From contig JAKPQL010000063.1 of assembly GCA_029547045.1 (NCBI GenBank), forward strand, positions 55,727 through 119,726: a stretch of DNA of 64,000 nucleotides, read 5' to 3'. A program made the position numbers and the translations under genes. The notes below the pieces were generated by a model, which did not search any database, was not told the DNA's origin, and saw only the letters and a list, made by a program, of their open reading frames with translations. This DNA is from Deltaproteobacteria bacterium (GTDB lineage Bacteria > Desulfobacterota > Desulfomonilia > UBA1062). Numbering within the stretch: the first letter of the stretch is position 1; each line of letters opens with the position of its first letter. This document shows positions 18,880-27,398 of this stretch, in pieces.

Positions 18880-19464
18880 TCACGAGGGCAGGGACCGGGC
18901 GATGGCCCTGACCTCTTCGAGCATGAGGGACCGCTCGGCCCTGGTCGCCATGGGCACGGCCACGAAGAACTTGTGCTCCAGGACCTGGAACCCGCAGAAA
19001 CGGAAGATGCCCCCGTCCATGGTGTGCGTGATGCTCTCCACCATGCCGGATTTCTGATAGTAGTTCAGAGCCCCGCCCGTGGTGTTGATGATCACTGCCT
19101 TCCTGCCCCTGAGGATGCCCCTGGGTCTGTCTCCCTCGAAGACGTAGGCGAACCCCACGGAGAAGACCTTGTCGATGTACCCCTTGAGGACGGCGGGCAT
19201 GCCTGCCCAGAAGATGGGGAAGATGAAGGTCATGATGCCGCACCAGCGGATATGCTCCTGCTCGGACCGGATGTCGTCCGGGGGAGTCCCCCTGTTGATC
19301 AGCTCATAGTCGCTCTGGAGGATCACGGGGTTGAATCCCTCCGCATAGAGATTGCGGACGCGCACCGGGTGACCGGCGGATGCGAGCTCGTCCGCATAGG
19401 CCTCGAGAATGGCGTGGTTGAAGCTCGCCGGGTTCGGATGTGCATAGATGATGAGATGGTTCAT
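18880..19464 (-). CDS. NAD(P)H dehydrogenase (quinone) / flavodoxin-like reductase
   Basis: 194 aa. IYAHPNPASFNHAILEAY is the FMN-phosphate loop of the NQO1/MdaB/YwrO family, followed by DIRSEQEHIRWCGIMTFIFPIFWAGMPAVLKGYIDKVF, where FPIFWAGMPAVLKGYIDKV is the family hallmark. These enzymes reduce quinones or azo compounds with NAD(P)H and FMN in the cytoplasm. Start ATG at 19464 chosen because the conserved domain begins there. Convergent with the DUF4382 gene. Confidence 0.85.
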   Translation of the reverse strand: MNHLIIYAHPNPASFNHAILEAYADELASAGHPVRVRNLYAEGFNPVILQSDYELINRGTPPDDIRSEQEHIRWCGIMTFIFPIFWAGMPAVLKGYIDKVFSVGFAYVFEGDRPRGILRGRKAVIINTTGGALNYYQKSGMVESITHTMDGGIFRFCGFQVLEHKFFVAVPMATRAERSLMLEEVRAIARSLPS

Positions 19465-19558
19465 ACCGGACTCCGCGAGTCGTGGATCGCCTCCTCTGCT
19501 CAATGATAAGCACGGGCGATCCGTCTGGCCAGAGGTGTCCATGAAAAATTCCCGGTTA

Positions 19559-20974
19559 CTATTCCTTCATGGCATAAGGAGCGATCTCCCGCACGTTCAC
19601 CAGACGCATGAGCAGCGAGCCCTTCTGTGTGCCCTCGCCGATGGCGAGGCTGGTCACGGCCACCCTGCTCACGGGCACAAGCACGTCGTCTCCATCGCGG
19701 ACGGGCTCGGTGTAGGCGTAGAGGTCGTGGATGGCGTACGGCTCGCCGTCGATCTCTCCCAGGTAGAGCATGATGTGGCCGGGAAACTGCAGGGTGGTGA
19801 GCCCCCCCGTTGCTGAAACCAGGGCTTCCCGGCGCCGTTCGGCCGGGTCGTCCCTGCCGAAGGAGGCGGCGAGCCGCCCCACCTTTGCCTGTGAGCCGGA
19901 GTTCCTGGGCATGAGGATGCCCATGCAGGCGAAGATCTCCTGGACGAACCGGGAGCAGTCCTGCTCTCCGTACATGCCCCCCCACCCGTAGGGGGTGTTC
20001 AGGAGCCTGAACGCCTGGGTGATGGCCGTGCGCGGGGTGCAGGGGAGATACCCCCGGTGCACCTGGGCGGCACTCGCATAGGCGGCGTCGAAGACGCACC
20101 ACCCCCCGTCCGTGCGGACCGGGATGAGGACCTGCACGGTGTCCCGGTCAGCCTCCTGCAGCAGGGGAAGCCTCACCCCCATGTGCACGGACGTGTGATG
20201 CCTGGTGCGGAAGGGGTCGTCGTAGAGATCGGCCTTGCCTGCTGTGGCCACCACGAAGTCATCCCACGCCTCGTACCGCTGCATCTCTTCCCTGGGGCAC
20301 AGGGCCACGGATTCCGCCTTCACCCAGCCCTCACTGTAGGGGCAGATGGCGTAGAGCCACTTCCCGTCCGTGCTCGCATGGAGCACCACCAGCGGGGTGG
20401 CCAGGTCCAGGGCGTTGTTCTGCAGCCTGTCGATGGCAATGTCCGTTGTCGACTTGTAATACGGCTCCTCCACAGGCAGCAGCCGCTGGTCGCAGGGCAT
20501 CACCACGTAGGCCCAGTGCACGCTCACGGTCTCCGGGATCGCATCCAGGGCCATGAGATGCTCCACTGTTCCCAGGGTTTCCCTGCCCACGGGCTGCCCG
20601 TCTCGGGTCACGTAGTTCCTTGACGCGATGGACTCGAGCATCCTCTTCAGGGAAGAGCGGAGGTTCGTGCCGCTGCGGGTTGCGGAGAACCCGGTGAGGT
20701 CATACACGGCCCTGGTCGTCTGCCTGACGGCGGCGTTGAAGGACTCGATCTGGGCGCCCGTCATGACCGGGGTGTCCGGCGAGGCGTGTCTGCCGATCCA
20801 GAACCCGGGAGTGTTCATCTCGGCCCTGGTCCCCGGGGTCAGTGCAGGCACGTTCCGGTACTGTACCACAGCCTCCTTTGCGCAGGCATGGAGAAGAAGC
20901 ACGCCCATGAGACCGCATATTGCCAGAATATGCCCGGGGGTGATGTGCAACGACCGATCGTGCGTGCCGCTCAT
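19559..20974 (-). CDS. NlpC/P60-family SH3 lipoprotein (cell-wall peptidase)
   Basis: 471 aa. Lipoprotein signal ending LLLHAC (Cys31). Residues 45-180 match the N-terminal domain of this NlpC/P60 subgroup, followed by SH3-like domains (VVLHASTDGKWLYAICPYSEGWV, then IPVRTDGGWCVFDAAY). The C-terminal NlpC/P60 peptidase has GWGGMYGEQDCSRFVQEIF with the nucleophile Cys and FPGHIMLYLGE with the His. Predicted to cleave peptide stems of peptidoglycan from the outer membrane or periplasm. Family members of this architecture are common in Gram-negative anaerobes. Confidence 0.85.
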   Translation of the reverse strand: MSGTHDRSLHITPGHILAICGLMGVLLLHACAKEAVVQYRNVPALTPGTRAEMNTPGFWIGRHASPDTPVMTGAQIESFNAAVRQTTRAVYDLTGFSATRSGTNLRSSLKRMLESIASRNYVTRDGQPVGRETLGTVEHLMALDAIPETVSVHWAYVVMPCDQRLLPVEEPYYKSTTDIAIDRLQNNALDLATPLVVLHASTDGKWLYAICPYSEGWVKAESVALCPREEMQRYEAWDDFVVATAGKADLYDDPFRTRHHTSVHMGVRLPLLQEADRDTVQVLIPVRTDGGWCVFDAAYASAAQVHRGYLPCTPRTAITQAFRLLNTPYGWGGMYGEQDCSRFVQEIFACMGILMPRNSGSQAKVGRLAASFGRDDPAERRREALVSATGGLTTLQFPGHIMLYLGEIDGEPYAIHDLYAYTEPVRDGDDVLVPVSRVAVTSLAIGEGTQKGSLLMRLVNVREIAPYAMKE

Positions 20975-21052
20975 GGAATCCAGGATCCTTTCCCGCCCCG
21001 CGTCCTCTCAGAAGGACCCCGGGCGTATCTCTTCCGTCATACACGATGTGTA

Positions 21053-22678
21053 TCAATCCGAAAAGCCCGGCGGCAGGGCGCCGTCCGTGCCCGCGGGATC
21101 TTCTTCCCCTCCGGGAAGTGTCTTTGTCTTCGGCTCCAGGGACAACCCCATCTCCCGGCCTTTTTCCCGGTAGGAGCCCGTATCCAGACGCAGGGCGTCC
21201 ATGGGCCTCACCACGATGGCGGCCACGGGCCCCACCGGGCAGTAGTGCTCGCAGAAGCCGCACCCGTTGCACCGGTCTTCGTCCACCACCGGAACAGACA
21301 CCCCCGGGCCTTCCCGGCGCTGCAGGCTCACTGCACCGTAGGGGCAGACCTCGTCGCACACCAGGCAGGGCTTGCCCTGCTCCCACGCGATGCACACGTG
21401 ACGGTCGATAACCGCGGTGCCGACCTTCGCGTACCGTTTCTCCTGTGGGTCCAGGCGCCTCAGGGCACCGGTGGGGCAAACCCGGCCGCACAGGGTGCAC
21501 CCGATGTCGCAGGGACCCAGGCGGGGGACCATGACCGGGCTGAACATGCCGGACAACCCCGCTCTGATACCGGCGGGCTGCAGGGTGTTGGTGGGGCATG
21601 CCCGCATGCACTCGCCGCACCCCACGCAGGTCTGGAGGAATCCGGTTTCCGGGAGAGCCCCGGGAGGCCTGAGGAGGGACAGGCCAGCGCCTTGCCCCGG
21701 CGCGTCCCCGGAGGGGTACGGCTTCAGCCCCACCAGCACCGCCACGGCCGATCCCGCCCCTGCCAGGCCTGACAGCATGAGCGCCCTGCGGTGCCGCGAG
21801 AAGACGACCGCAGGGCGGCCAGGTGATGCCGGCCCGGGGGCGTACCGGATGGCGTCTTCGGGACAGACCGCCGAGCACCTCCCGCACAGGGTGCACTCGG
21901 CATGGTCCGTGGTCCGCGGGTCGGTGCCGATGGCATCCATGGGGCACGCTGCGCTGCACGCCCCGCAGGAGGTGCATCGCCCGCTGACGCGGCGCCTGAA
22001 CACGAGCGGCCGCCGCGAAACCAAACCGAACAGGGCGCCCGCAGGACAGAGGCAGCGGCACCAGAACCTGGGCGCAAAAAGCGCACCGGCCGCGATACCC
22101 GCCATGAGGAGCGCGGTGACCCACTGCAGGCCGAACACGGGGCGGGGAAGCTCTGTGTACACGAAGGCATCGATGCCAGCACCGCGCAGCAGGGGTCTCG
22201 CCGTGGCCAGGCCGACATCGGCGGCCAGCATGAGCGCCGGGTGGACGAGCAGGCCGTAGAACCGCGTGGCGACGGCCAGCGGCGATCCGAACGCCGCCCA
22301 GGAAACGCCGAGCAGGGAGGCGGCGGCCATGAAGCAGAGCACGCCGTACTTCACCAGCTTCAGTCCCGCACCTGCATCGGGTTTGCCGCCCCGTGAACCG
22401 CGCAGGAGTGCATCCGTCATGTCGATGGTGGCACCCAGGGGGCAGACCATGGAGCAGAAGAACCTTCCCAGCAGCGGCGTGAGGACGAGGACCAGCACCG
22501 CGGGGAGGAGCGTCACGATGACGGCCCTTCCCGCCATCACGGCGATCCCTGCCAGCAGGGGGTCCATGCGCAGGAAGATGTCCGCGGGGATCACCTGCAC
22601 GGGTCTGGTCGCCCCGCACCACAGCAGGGCGAGGAACGAGGCGAGGCTGATGCCCTGGACGATCCGCTGGAGCCTCAT
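21053..22678 (-). CDS. NapH-like membrane polyferredoxin
   Basis: 541 aa. The N-terminal half is a membrane domain with several helices and cysteine pairs FFCSMVCPLG and CRCLCPAG typical of NapH/NosR/CcoG-like electron-transfer proteins. Downstream are at least six ferredoxin clusters, including CTSCGACSAACP, CTLCGRCSAVCP, CVGCGECMRACP, CTLCGRVCP, CLVCDEVCP and CNGCGFCEHYCP. It likely passes electrons between a quinone pool and a soluble or periplasmic partner. The stop of the upstream DUF362 gene overlaps its start (TGATG), so the two are made together. Direction of electron flow cannot be told. Confidence 0.85.
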   Translation of the reverse strand: MRLQRIVQGISLASFLALLWCGATRPVQVIPADIFLRMDPLLAGIAVMAGRAVIVTLLPAVLVLVLTPLLGRFFCSMVCPLGATIDMTDALLRGSRGGKPDAGAGLKLVKYGVLCFMAAASLLGVSWAAFGSPLAVATRFYGLLVHPALMLAADVGLATARPLLRGAGIDAFVYTELPRPVFGLQWVTALLMAGIAAGALFAPRFWCRCLCPAGALFGLVSRRPLVFRRRVSGRCTSCGACSAACPMDAIGTDPRTTDHAECTLCGRCSAVCPEDAIRYAPGPASPGRPAVVFSRHRRALMLSGLAGAGSAVAVLVGLKPYPSGDAPGQGAGLSLLRPPGALPETGFLQTCVGCGECMRACPTNTLQPAGIRAGLSGMFSPVMVPRLGPCDIGCTLCGRVCPTGALRRLDPQEKRYAKVGTAVIDRHVCIAWEQGKPCLVCDEVCPYGAVSLQRREGPGVSVPVVDEDRCNGCGFCEHYCPVGPVAAIVVRPMDALRLDTGSYREKGREMGLSLEPKTKTLPGGEEDPAGTDGALPPGFSD

Positions 22679-23649
22679 CAGAGCACGGTTCTCCTCACGG
22701 TCAGGCCGGAGGTGTCCATGCGCCCGAGCCCCCGTGCGTGGCCGATCCGGATGTGCTTCACCTTGTCCGCCGGCATCTTCTTCCCGTACCACTCGTAGGC
22801 CTGCACCGTGTACGCGTCGGCAGCCACCATGTCCGTGGATGCGATCACGGTCCTGGGGGTTATCACCCTGCCCGGTCCGCCTGGGCCGTGGGTGGTGAGC
22901 ACCCGGGTGGCGTCCACCACCACGAGCTTCGGCCGCAGGATGGTGCACAGGTCGGCGATGGACTCGTGGAGGTCGTAGCGCCAGTGCATGACGGTCCGGT
23001 TCCAGACGAGCCCCATCATGCCCTTCATGGACAGGCTCACCCCGGTGCTGCCGTGGGACTTGGCCACGGGCGCCGCGATGAGCACGTCGCTCTCCAGGAC
23101 GTCACGCATGACCTCGGTCTCCTTCAGGGACACACCCCGGCTGATGGTGACCTCCCGGTAGAGGTCCCGCTTCTCCAGGGCGTGGACCACGTCGTTGCCG
23201 AAGATCCTGCAGGCGTCCCTGATGCCCTCGATGCACTGCTCGGAAGGCCTCAGGGTGTGATCGAGGACGCGAACCCGCGATGCGCCAGCCTCCCTGCACA
23301 TGGCCACGAGCTCCCGGACCACCTCCGGGTGGGTGTTCACCGCGTCCATCACGTCCCCGGTGAAGCTCATGTTGGGCTTGATCACCACCTTGTCCCCGGT
23401 CCGGACAAAGGACTTCATGCCCCCCATCATGGTCACGGCCCTGCGCGTGGCAGCTGCCGCATCCCCCACGCAGACGGCGATGTCGGGGATCTCGGCCCCG
23501 GAAAGCACCCGCGGGGAGACGAGGCTCGCGGAGGCGGCCAGCCAGAGGGCCCCCTTCGCATGGGTCTTCATGAACGTCCTTCTGCCCATCCTGCCGGAGA
23601 CGTACTGCTCGAGCCGCACCAGGAACATTTCCACCGGAGTCTTCGCCAC
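22678..23649 (-). CDS. Tat-exported DUF362 protein
   Basis: 323 aa from a GTG at 23649, chosen because AGGAAAGGAG lies 8-17 bases upstream; no ATG with a good site precedes the conserved region. A twin-arginine motif (GRRTFMK) about 25 residues in, followed by a hydrophobic stretch ending VLSGA, indicates Tat export of a folded, possibly cofactor-bearing protein. The mature part is DUF362: DKVVIKPNMSFTG, HPEVVRELVAMC, PVAKSHGSTGVSLSMKGMMG. DUF362 proteins often accompany iron-sulfur proteins, and here the partner is the polyferredoxin downstream. Confidence 0.85.
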   Translation of the reverse strand: MAKTPVEMFLVRLEQYVSGRMGRRTFMKTHAKGALWLAASASLVSPRVLSGAEIPDIAVCVGDAAAATRRAVTMMGGMKSFVRTGDKVVIKPNMSFTGDVMDAVNTHPEVVRELVAMCREAGASRVRVLDHTLRPSEQCIEGIRDACRIFGNDVVHALEKRDLYREVTISRGVSLKETEVMRDVLESDVLIAAPVAKSHGSTGVSLSMKGMMGLVWNRTVMHWRYDLHESIADLCTILRPKLVVVDATRVLTTHGPGGPGRVITPRTVIASTDMVAADAYTVQAYEWYGKKMPADKVKHIRIGHARGLGRMDTSGLTVRRTVL

Positions 23650-23748
23650 GGGATCGCTCCTTTCCTGCACAAGGATGTGCCGACAGGACCATATTAGCTG
23701 CATCGTGAACGAAAGGGAAGTGCGCCGGGGACGCCCGCAGGAATACCG

Positions 23749-23778
23749 TTGCCTTGCACCCCTCAGGTTTGCTAGTAT
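23749..23778 (+). promoter_or_regulatory. Candidate promoter of the amino-acid-binding protein gene
   Basis: TTGCCT (23749-23754), 18-base spacer, TAGTAT (23773-23778), in the divergent region between the DUF362 gene and the binding-protein gene. Matches are moderate. Confidence 0.3.
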
Positions 23779-23849
23779 CCATGGACCATAGGGACCACCA
23801 CTGCCGGCAGTTGCGCCGGCTGTACATCTTTCGTTGGGAGGAACGCCCC

Positions 23850-24629
23850 ATGACGAGCACGAGACACCTGCTGATCCATGCGCTGATCATGGCCATGCTC
23901 TGCCTGGCCGGAAGCGCCTTCGCATCCGAAACCCAGACCCAGCCCAAGAAGATCGTGGTGGCGGTGAACAGCAACTGGCCTCCCATGGAGATGAAGGACA
24001 AGAAGGGGAAGTTCACCGGGTACGAGATCGACCTGATCAACGCCATCGCAAAAGAGACGGGCATCACGCTCAAGCTCGTGGAAATGCCCTGGAAGAAGAT
24101 CTTCTCCGAACTCGATCGGGGCACGTGTGACGCGGTCATCGCCTCGGTGAGCATCACGGACAGCCGGAAGGAGAAGTTCGACTTCTCGGAGCCCTACTTC
24201 ACCGCGGAGCAGGTCCTCGTGGTGCCCAAGGCAAAGGCGGAGGAGCCGCTGAACGGAAAGACCATCGCGGCCTTCAAGCTGACCACGGGCGCCGAGACCA
24301 TCCGGCTCTACCAGAAGGTGAACATCACCTTCTACACGGTGGAGGAGACGGAGAAGGCCTTCAGGGATCTCTCCAAGGGCTTCATCGACGGCATCCTGTG
24401 CGACTCCCCCCTGGCCGTCAACTACGCCCTCTTCGACAAGAAGTACAAGTCCAGGTTCGCCATCAAGACCGGCACGGTCCCCGAGGGGTGCCCCACCCCC
24501 AGGGAGGACTACGGGATCGTGGTGAAGAAGGGCAATGCGGAACTGCTCTCCCTGCTCAACCAGGGCATCCTGTCCGTGAGGGGCAAGGGCATCGAGGACC
24601 AGCTCCGCCAGAAGTGGATCAAGAACTAG
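23850..24629 (+). CDS. ABC-type polar amino-acid-binding periplasmic protein, orphan
   Basis: 259 aa with a Sec signal peptide ending SAFAS. The mature protein is a type-2 periplasmic binding protein of the SBP_bac_3 family: NSNWPPMEMKDKKGKFTGYEIDLI, then the family pattern DAVIASVSITDSRKEKFDFSEPYF. It would bind an amino acid or related small acid. No permease or ATPase gene is within the window, so it either serves a distant ABC transporter or acts as a sensor ligand-binder. ATG 23850 follows GGGAGGAA at 23836-23843. Confidence 0.85.
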   Translation: MTSTRHLLIHALIMAMLCLAGSAFASETQTQPKKIVVAVNSNWPPMEMKDKKGKFTGYEIDLINAIAKETGITLKLVEMPWKKIFSELDRGTCDAVIASVSITDSRKEKFDFSEPYFTAEQVLVVPKAKAEEPLNGKTIAAFKLTTGAETIRLYQKVNITFYTVEETEKAFRDLSKGFIDGILCDSPLAVNYALFDKKYKSRFAIKTGTVPEGCPTPREDYGIVVKKGNAELLSLLNQGILSVRGKGIEDQLRQKWIKN

Positions 24630-24653
24630 GCGTGCGCCTGAAAAACGCCCCTG

Positions 24654-25226
24654 TCAGTGCCCCCGCACCGCGGCGAGAAATTCGACGATCTCCTCGTCTC
24701 CAAGCCCGGCCTTCTCGATGCCGAGTTCTCTCCTGATCTCCGCCGGGTCGAAGGCCGCCGGAGCCGTCGCTGCTTCGTGTCCATGTGCCTCTTCCACGTA
24801 GAGGTCAGGCTCGTCCTCGGAACCGAGGACGAGGTACTTGAAGAGCCTGAACTCTACCGCGAGCCCCAGACGCAGCACCGAGTGGATCTCCGGGGGATAC
24901 TCCGGGGAGAGCAGAACGAGCACGGGCTTCTGGAGGAGGTCGATGGAGCCCGAACGGTACACCCGGTGGAGGAACTCGCTGTTTTCGCAGAACCACCGGT
25001 ACCCGGTGAGCGACTCCAGGATGGCGTCCGAGAGTCTTCCCGTGTTCACCGTGACGAGGTATACGCGGCCCCTGTCCACGGCAAGGATGTCGATGCTGCC
25101 GGTGAACGCGTTACCGATGCGGTACTCCACGATCTCTAGTCCCAGCTCGTCTTTCAGCCACTGGGCGCACATCCTGACGAGACGGGCCGTGTCCGCCACG
25201 GATACGGGCTTGAGCAGCCGCATCAT
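24654..25226 (-). CDS. Small protein resembling an inactivated PD-(D/E)XK nuclease fold
   Basis: 190 aa, not in a family I can name. After an N-terminal helix, GLEIVEYRIGNAFTGSIDIL then VYLVTVNTG lines up with the restriction-like core seen in UPF0102-type proteins (GEIDLI then VEVK). The Asp is kept but the Glu of GEID is Ser and the E-x-K pair reads T-V-N, so cleavage activity is unlikely. The middle (VLVLLSPEYPPEIHSVLR, FRLFKYLVLG) is alpha/beta. Third gene of the ParA operon; its start overlaps the MinD-like stop. A DNA- or protein-binding role is inferred. Confidence 0.55.
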   Translation of the reverse strand: MMRLLKPVSVADTARLVRMCAQWLKDELGLEIVEYRIGNAFTGSIDILAVDRGRVYLVTVNTGRLSDAILESLTGYRWFCENSEFLHRVYRSGSIDLLQKPVLVLLSPEYPPEIHSVLRLGLAVEFRLFKYLVLGSEDEPDLYVEEAHGHEAATAPAAFDPAEIRRELGIEKAGLGDEEIVEFLAAVRGH

Positions 25227-26077
25227 GATCCGGCCCCCTCGTGAGCGTGCTCACATCCCTCGATGAGCAGGGCGCAGATCCCGGCAAAAGAGCTCCTCGC
25301 TTCAGAAGGGCCCTGCTGGAGCACCAGCGGCCTCCCCTCTGCGATGGAGCGCTCCAGCGCCTCGTCGTGGACCAGTGAACCCAGGTGGCGGACCGAGCGT
25401 CCCGTACGGGCAAGGACGAAGGCGCTGAACCGCTGGATGATGCGCTGCTGGCGGACCTCGTCTTCCGCGTGGTCGAAGATCAGCGAGACCCTGCAGCGAG
25501 GGGACCTCGCATCGATGACCCTGATGAATGCATAGCTCTGGAGCAGGTCCTTTTCCCCGGTGCCGGTGATCACGACATGCTCGTCCGCATCAGGGGCGGC
25601 AAGGAAGAACTCGATGGTGGGGCATGCATTGACGATCACCAGCGGTTCCCGACCGTCGCCTTCGTCCATCCGGACGCCGTCGTCGGTCTCTGCACCCTGG
25701 AAGCCCCAGCCGGCCCTGCCGTCGTGGATGACGATCTCGGGCAGGCCATAGAGGCCCACCCGCCCGCTGGCACCTCCCTGTCCGGGCCCGGTCTCCAGGA
25801 GGGAGCCCATGAGGGCGGTCAGCCGGGCGTTCTCCTGATCGGAGCAATCCCACACCACGGCCTTCCTGCGGTTTCTTGCCGTCTCCAGGGCCAGGTTGGC
25901 GGTGAAAGCCGACTGGATCAGCGGCGATGCGGGGTGGCAGACGCAGATGGACGCGGGCCTCGCCAGCGGCACGGTCCCTTCCCTGGGTTCCTGTCCACAG
26001 CGGGCCGCAGGGGTGAGAAAGAACCGGGAGACGTCGTTCAGACCTCGGCCCAGCTTGGGACGGTCCTTCACGCTCAT
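25223..26077 (-). CDS. MinD/FlhG-like protein lacking a P-loop
   Basis: 284 aa. Begins LGRGLNDVSRFFL, an opening shared with a group of deltaproteobacterial ParA partners. The following segment (SAFTANLALETARNRRKAVVWDCSDQENARL) has the layout of the MinD family strand after the Walker A motif, but the Lys/Thr loop itself (usual GKGGVGKS) is replaced by CHPASPLIQS. The second half (DLLQSYAFIRVI, VSLIFDHAED, VRHLGSLVHDEALERSI) follows the MinD/FlhG C-terminal pattern. I infer a pseudo-ATPase that may pair with the ParA encoded just upstream. ATGA overlap on both sides. Confidence 0.65.
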   Translation of the reverse strand: MSVKDRPKLGRGLNDVSRFFLTPAARCGQEPREGTVPLARPASICVCHPASPLIQSAFTANLALETARNRRKAVVWDCSDQENARLTALMGSLLETGPGQGGASGRVGLYGLPEIVIHDGRAGWGFQGAETDDGVRMDEGDGREPLVIVNACPTIEFFLAAPDADEHVVITGTGEKDLLQSYAFIRVIDARSPRCRVSLIFDHAEDEVRQQRIIQRFSAFVLARTGRSVRHLGSLVHDEALERSIAEGRPLVLQQGPSEARSSFAGICALLIEGCEHAHEGAGS

Positions 26078-27150
26078 GGGATCTCTATGGTGGAGTTTTC
26101 ACCGAATTCGTTCGCCACCGTGCTGGGGTTCTCGGGGTCGTTCACCCACTGGCCGTCCACATAGAACTTGTATTCGTACCTGCCCTTCTTCAGCGGCACG
26201 AGCCTCTGCCACATGCCGGTGCCCTCCACGTTCTCCATGGGCAGCTGGTCCACCTTCCAGTCGTTGAAGTCCGCGGCCACGTACACCCGGGATGCCTTGG
26301 GGGAGTAGTAGGTGAAGAGAACGCCGTCCTTGGTGATGACGGGCTTGAGGTACCGGTCCTGCTCCCTGGCCCTGACCTTCCTGAGCTTCCTGATGGAAAG
26401 GGTCTCCCGGGCCAGGGCCAGGTAGTCCTTGAAGCCGGTGGAGTTCCGGTCGTATTCCAGGATGGTCTGCCCGTACCCGGCCGCCTCCTTGAGCTTCACG
26501 TTCAGATTGATCACCGTCTTGAACACGTGCCCCCGCATGTGACGGCGCAGCTCGTCCAGGGACTCGTAGGCGATCCTGGTCCTCCGGTCGTACATGGTGG
26601 CAAGGGCATATGCCTCGATGGGGACCGCCCTCTTCTGATCCACCACGTGAATGGTCTCGAGGAGCTTCGCGAGGCCGTGCAGGGCGAACAGACCGCTTTC
26701 CATGGGGATGATGGCCTCGGTGCACGCATGGAGCGCATTGAAGGTGAGGACGCCGATGTTGGGCGGGCAGTCGATGATGATGAAGTCATACCGGTCATGC
26801 AGGGGCTCCAGCGCGCCGCAAAGGCAGTACTCCCTGCCCTCCTTCTGGAGAAGCAGGGGCTCGGCCGTGCTGAGCATGACATCGGACGGGATCAGGTCCA
26901 GGTGGTCCCCCAGACCGACGATGACCTCCCCGATCCGGGGTGAGCCGGCATAGCCCGGGGCGATCAGGTCATAGATGCTGGTGCGGCGCTCGCCGGGATT
27001 GATACCGAAGCCCAGGGTGGCATGGGCCTGTGGGTCGAGATCCACCACCAGGACCCGTTTCTTGAGGTATGCGAGGCAGGCGCCGAGATTGATGGCAGTG
27101 GTCGTCTTCCCGCATCCGCCCTTCTGATTGATGACGGCAACAGTTCTCAT
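26074..27150 (-). CDS. ParA-family ATPase fused to a glycogen-binding-like (CBM48) domain
   Basis: 358 aa. Residues 1-255 are a ParA/Soj ATPase: deviant Walker A VINQKGGCGKTTTAINLGA, A-prime VVDLDPQAHATLG, Walker B FIIIDCPPNIGVLTFNAL. Residues about 275-358 form a second domain with FTYYSPKASRVYVAADFNDW, GMWQRLVPLKKGRYEYKFYV and DPENPSTVANEFGE, a close match to the AMPK-beta/isoamylase early-set glycogen-binding fold (CBM48). ParA proteins bind DNA or position cargo with ATP; the sugar-binding-like module is an unusual partner. ATG 27150 has GGGGGAGGG just upstream. Confidence 0.8.
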   Translation of the reverse strand: MRTVAVINQKGGCGKTTTAINLGACLAYLKKRVLVVDLDPQAHATLGFGINPGERRTSIYDLIAPGYAGSPRIGEVIVGLGDHLDLIPSDVMLSTAEPLLLQKEGREYCLCGALEPLHDRYDFIIIDCPPNIGVLTFNALHACTEAIIPMESGLFALHGLAKLLETIHVVDQKRAVPIEAYALATMYDRRTRIAYESLDELRRHMRGHVFKTVINLNVKLKEAAGYGQTILEYDRNSTGFKDYLALARETLSIRKLRKVRAREQDRYLKPVITKDGVLFTYYSPKASRVYVAADFNDWKVDQLPMENVEGTGMWQRLVPLKKGRYEYKFYVDGQWVNDPENPSTVANEFGENSTIEIP

Positions 27151-27289
27151 GGAAACCCTCCCCCTTACAAGAATGTACACCATCCTTACTGAATGCCCCT
27201 CAATACTGATCCTCGGGAAGCCGGGGGCCATTTCACTGACGCGTGGTTCGTGGAGCACCGGCCCTCATCACGGGTGTCCCATGGCGCTG

Positions 27290-27318
27290 CACATAACATT
27301 ACATACCATACATGTCAA
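27290..27318 (-). promoter_or_regulatory. Candidate promoter of the ParA operon
   Basis: On the minus strand, perfect TTGACA (27318-27313), 17 bases, then TATGTG (27295-27290), in an AT-rich stretch. Transcription would start near 27283, giving a leader of about 130 bases. The -10 match is weak. Confidence 0.4.
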
Positions 27319-27398
27319 TAGAATGATTGGTTTTTTTTGTGCCGTTCCTCTGACGGACAGGCGAATCATGTATATAATGCAGTCTCTGGCCGGTGCGC

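Noticed and set aside
24630..24653. Terminator between the binding-protein gene and the ParA operon
   Set aside because: A 5-bp AGGCG/CGCCT stem followed by GAAAAACG; no U-tract for the plus strand.
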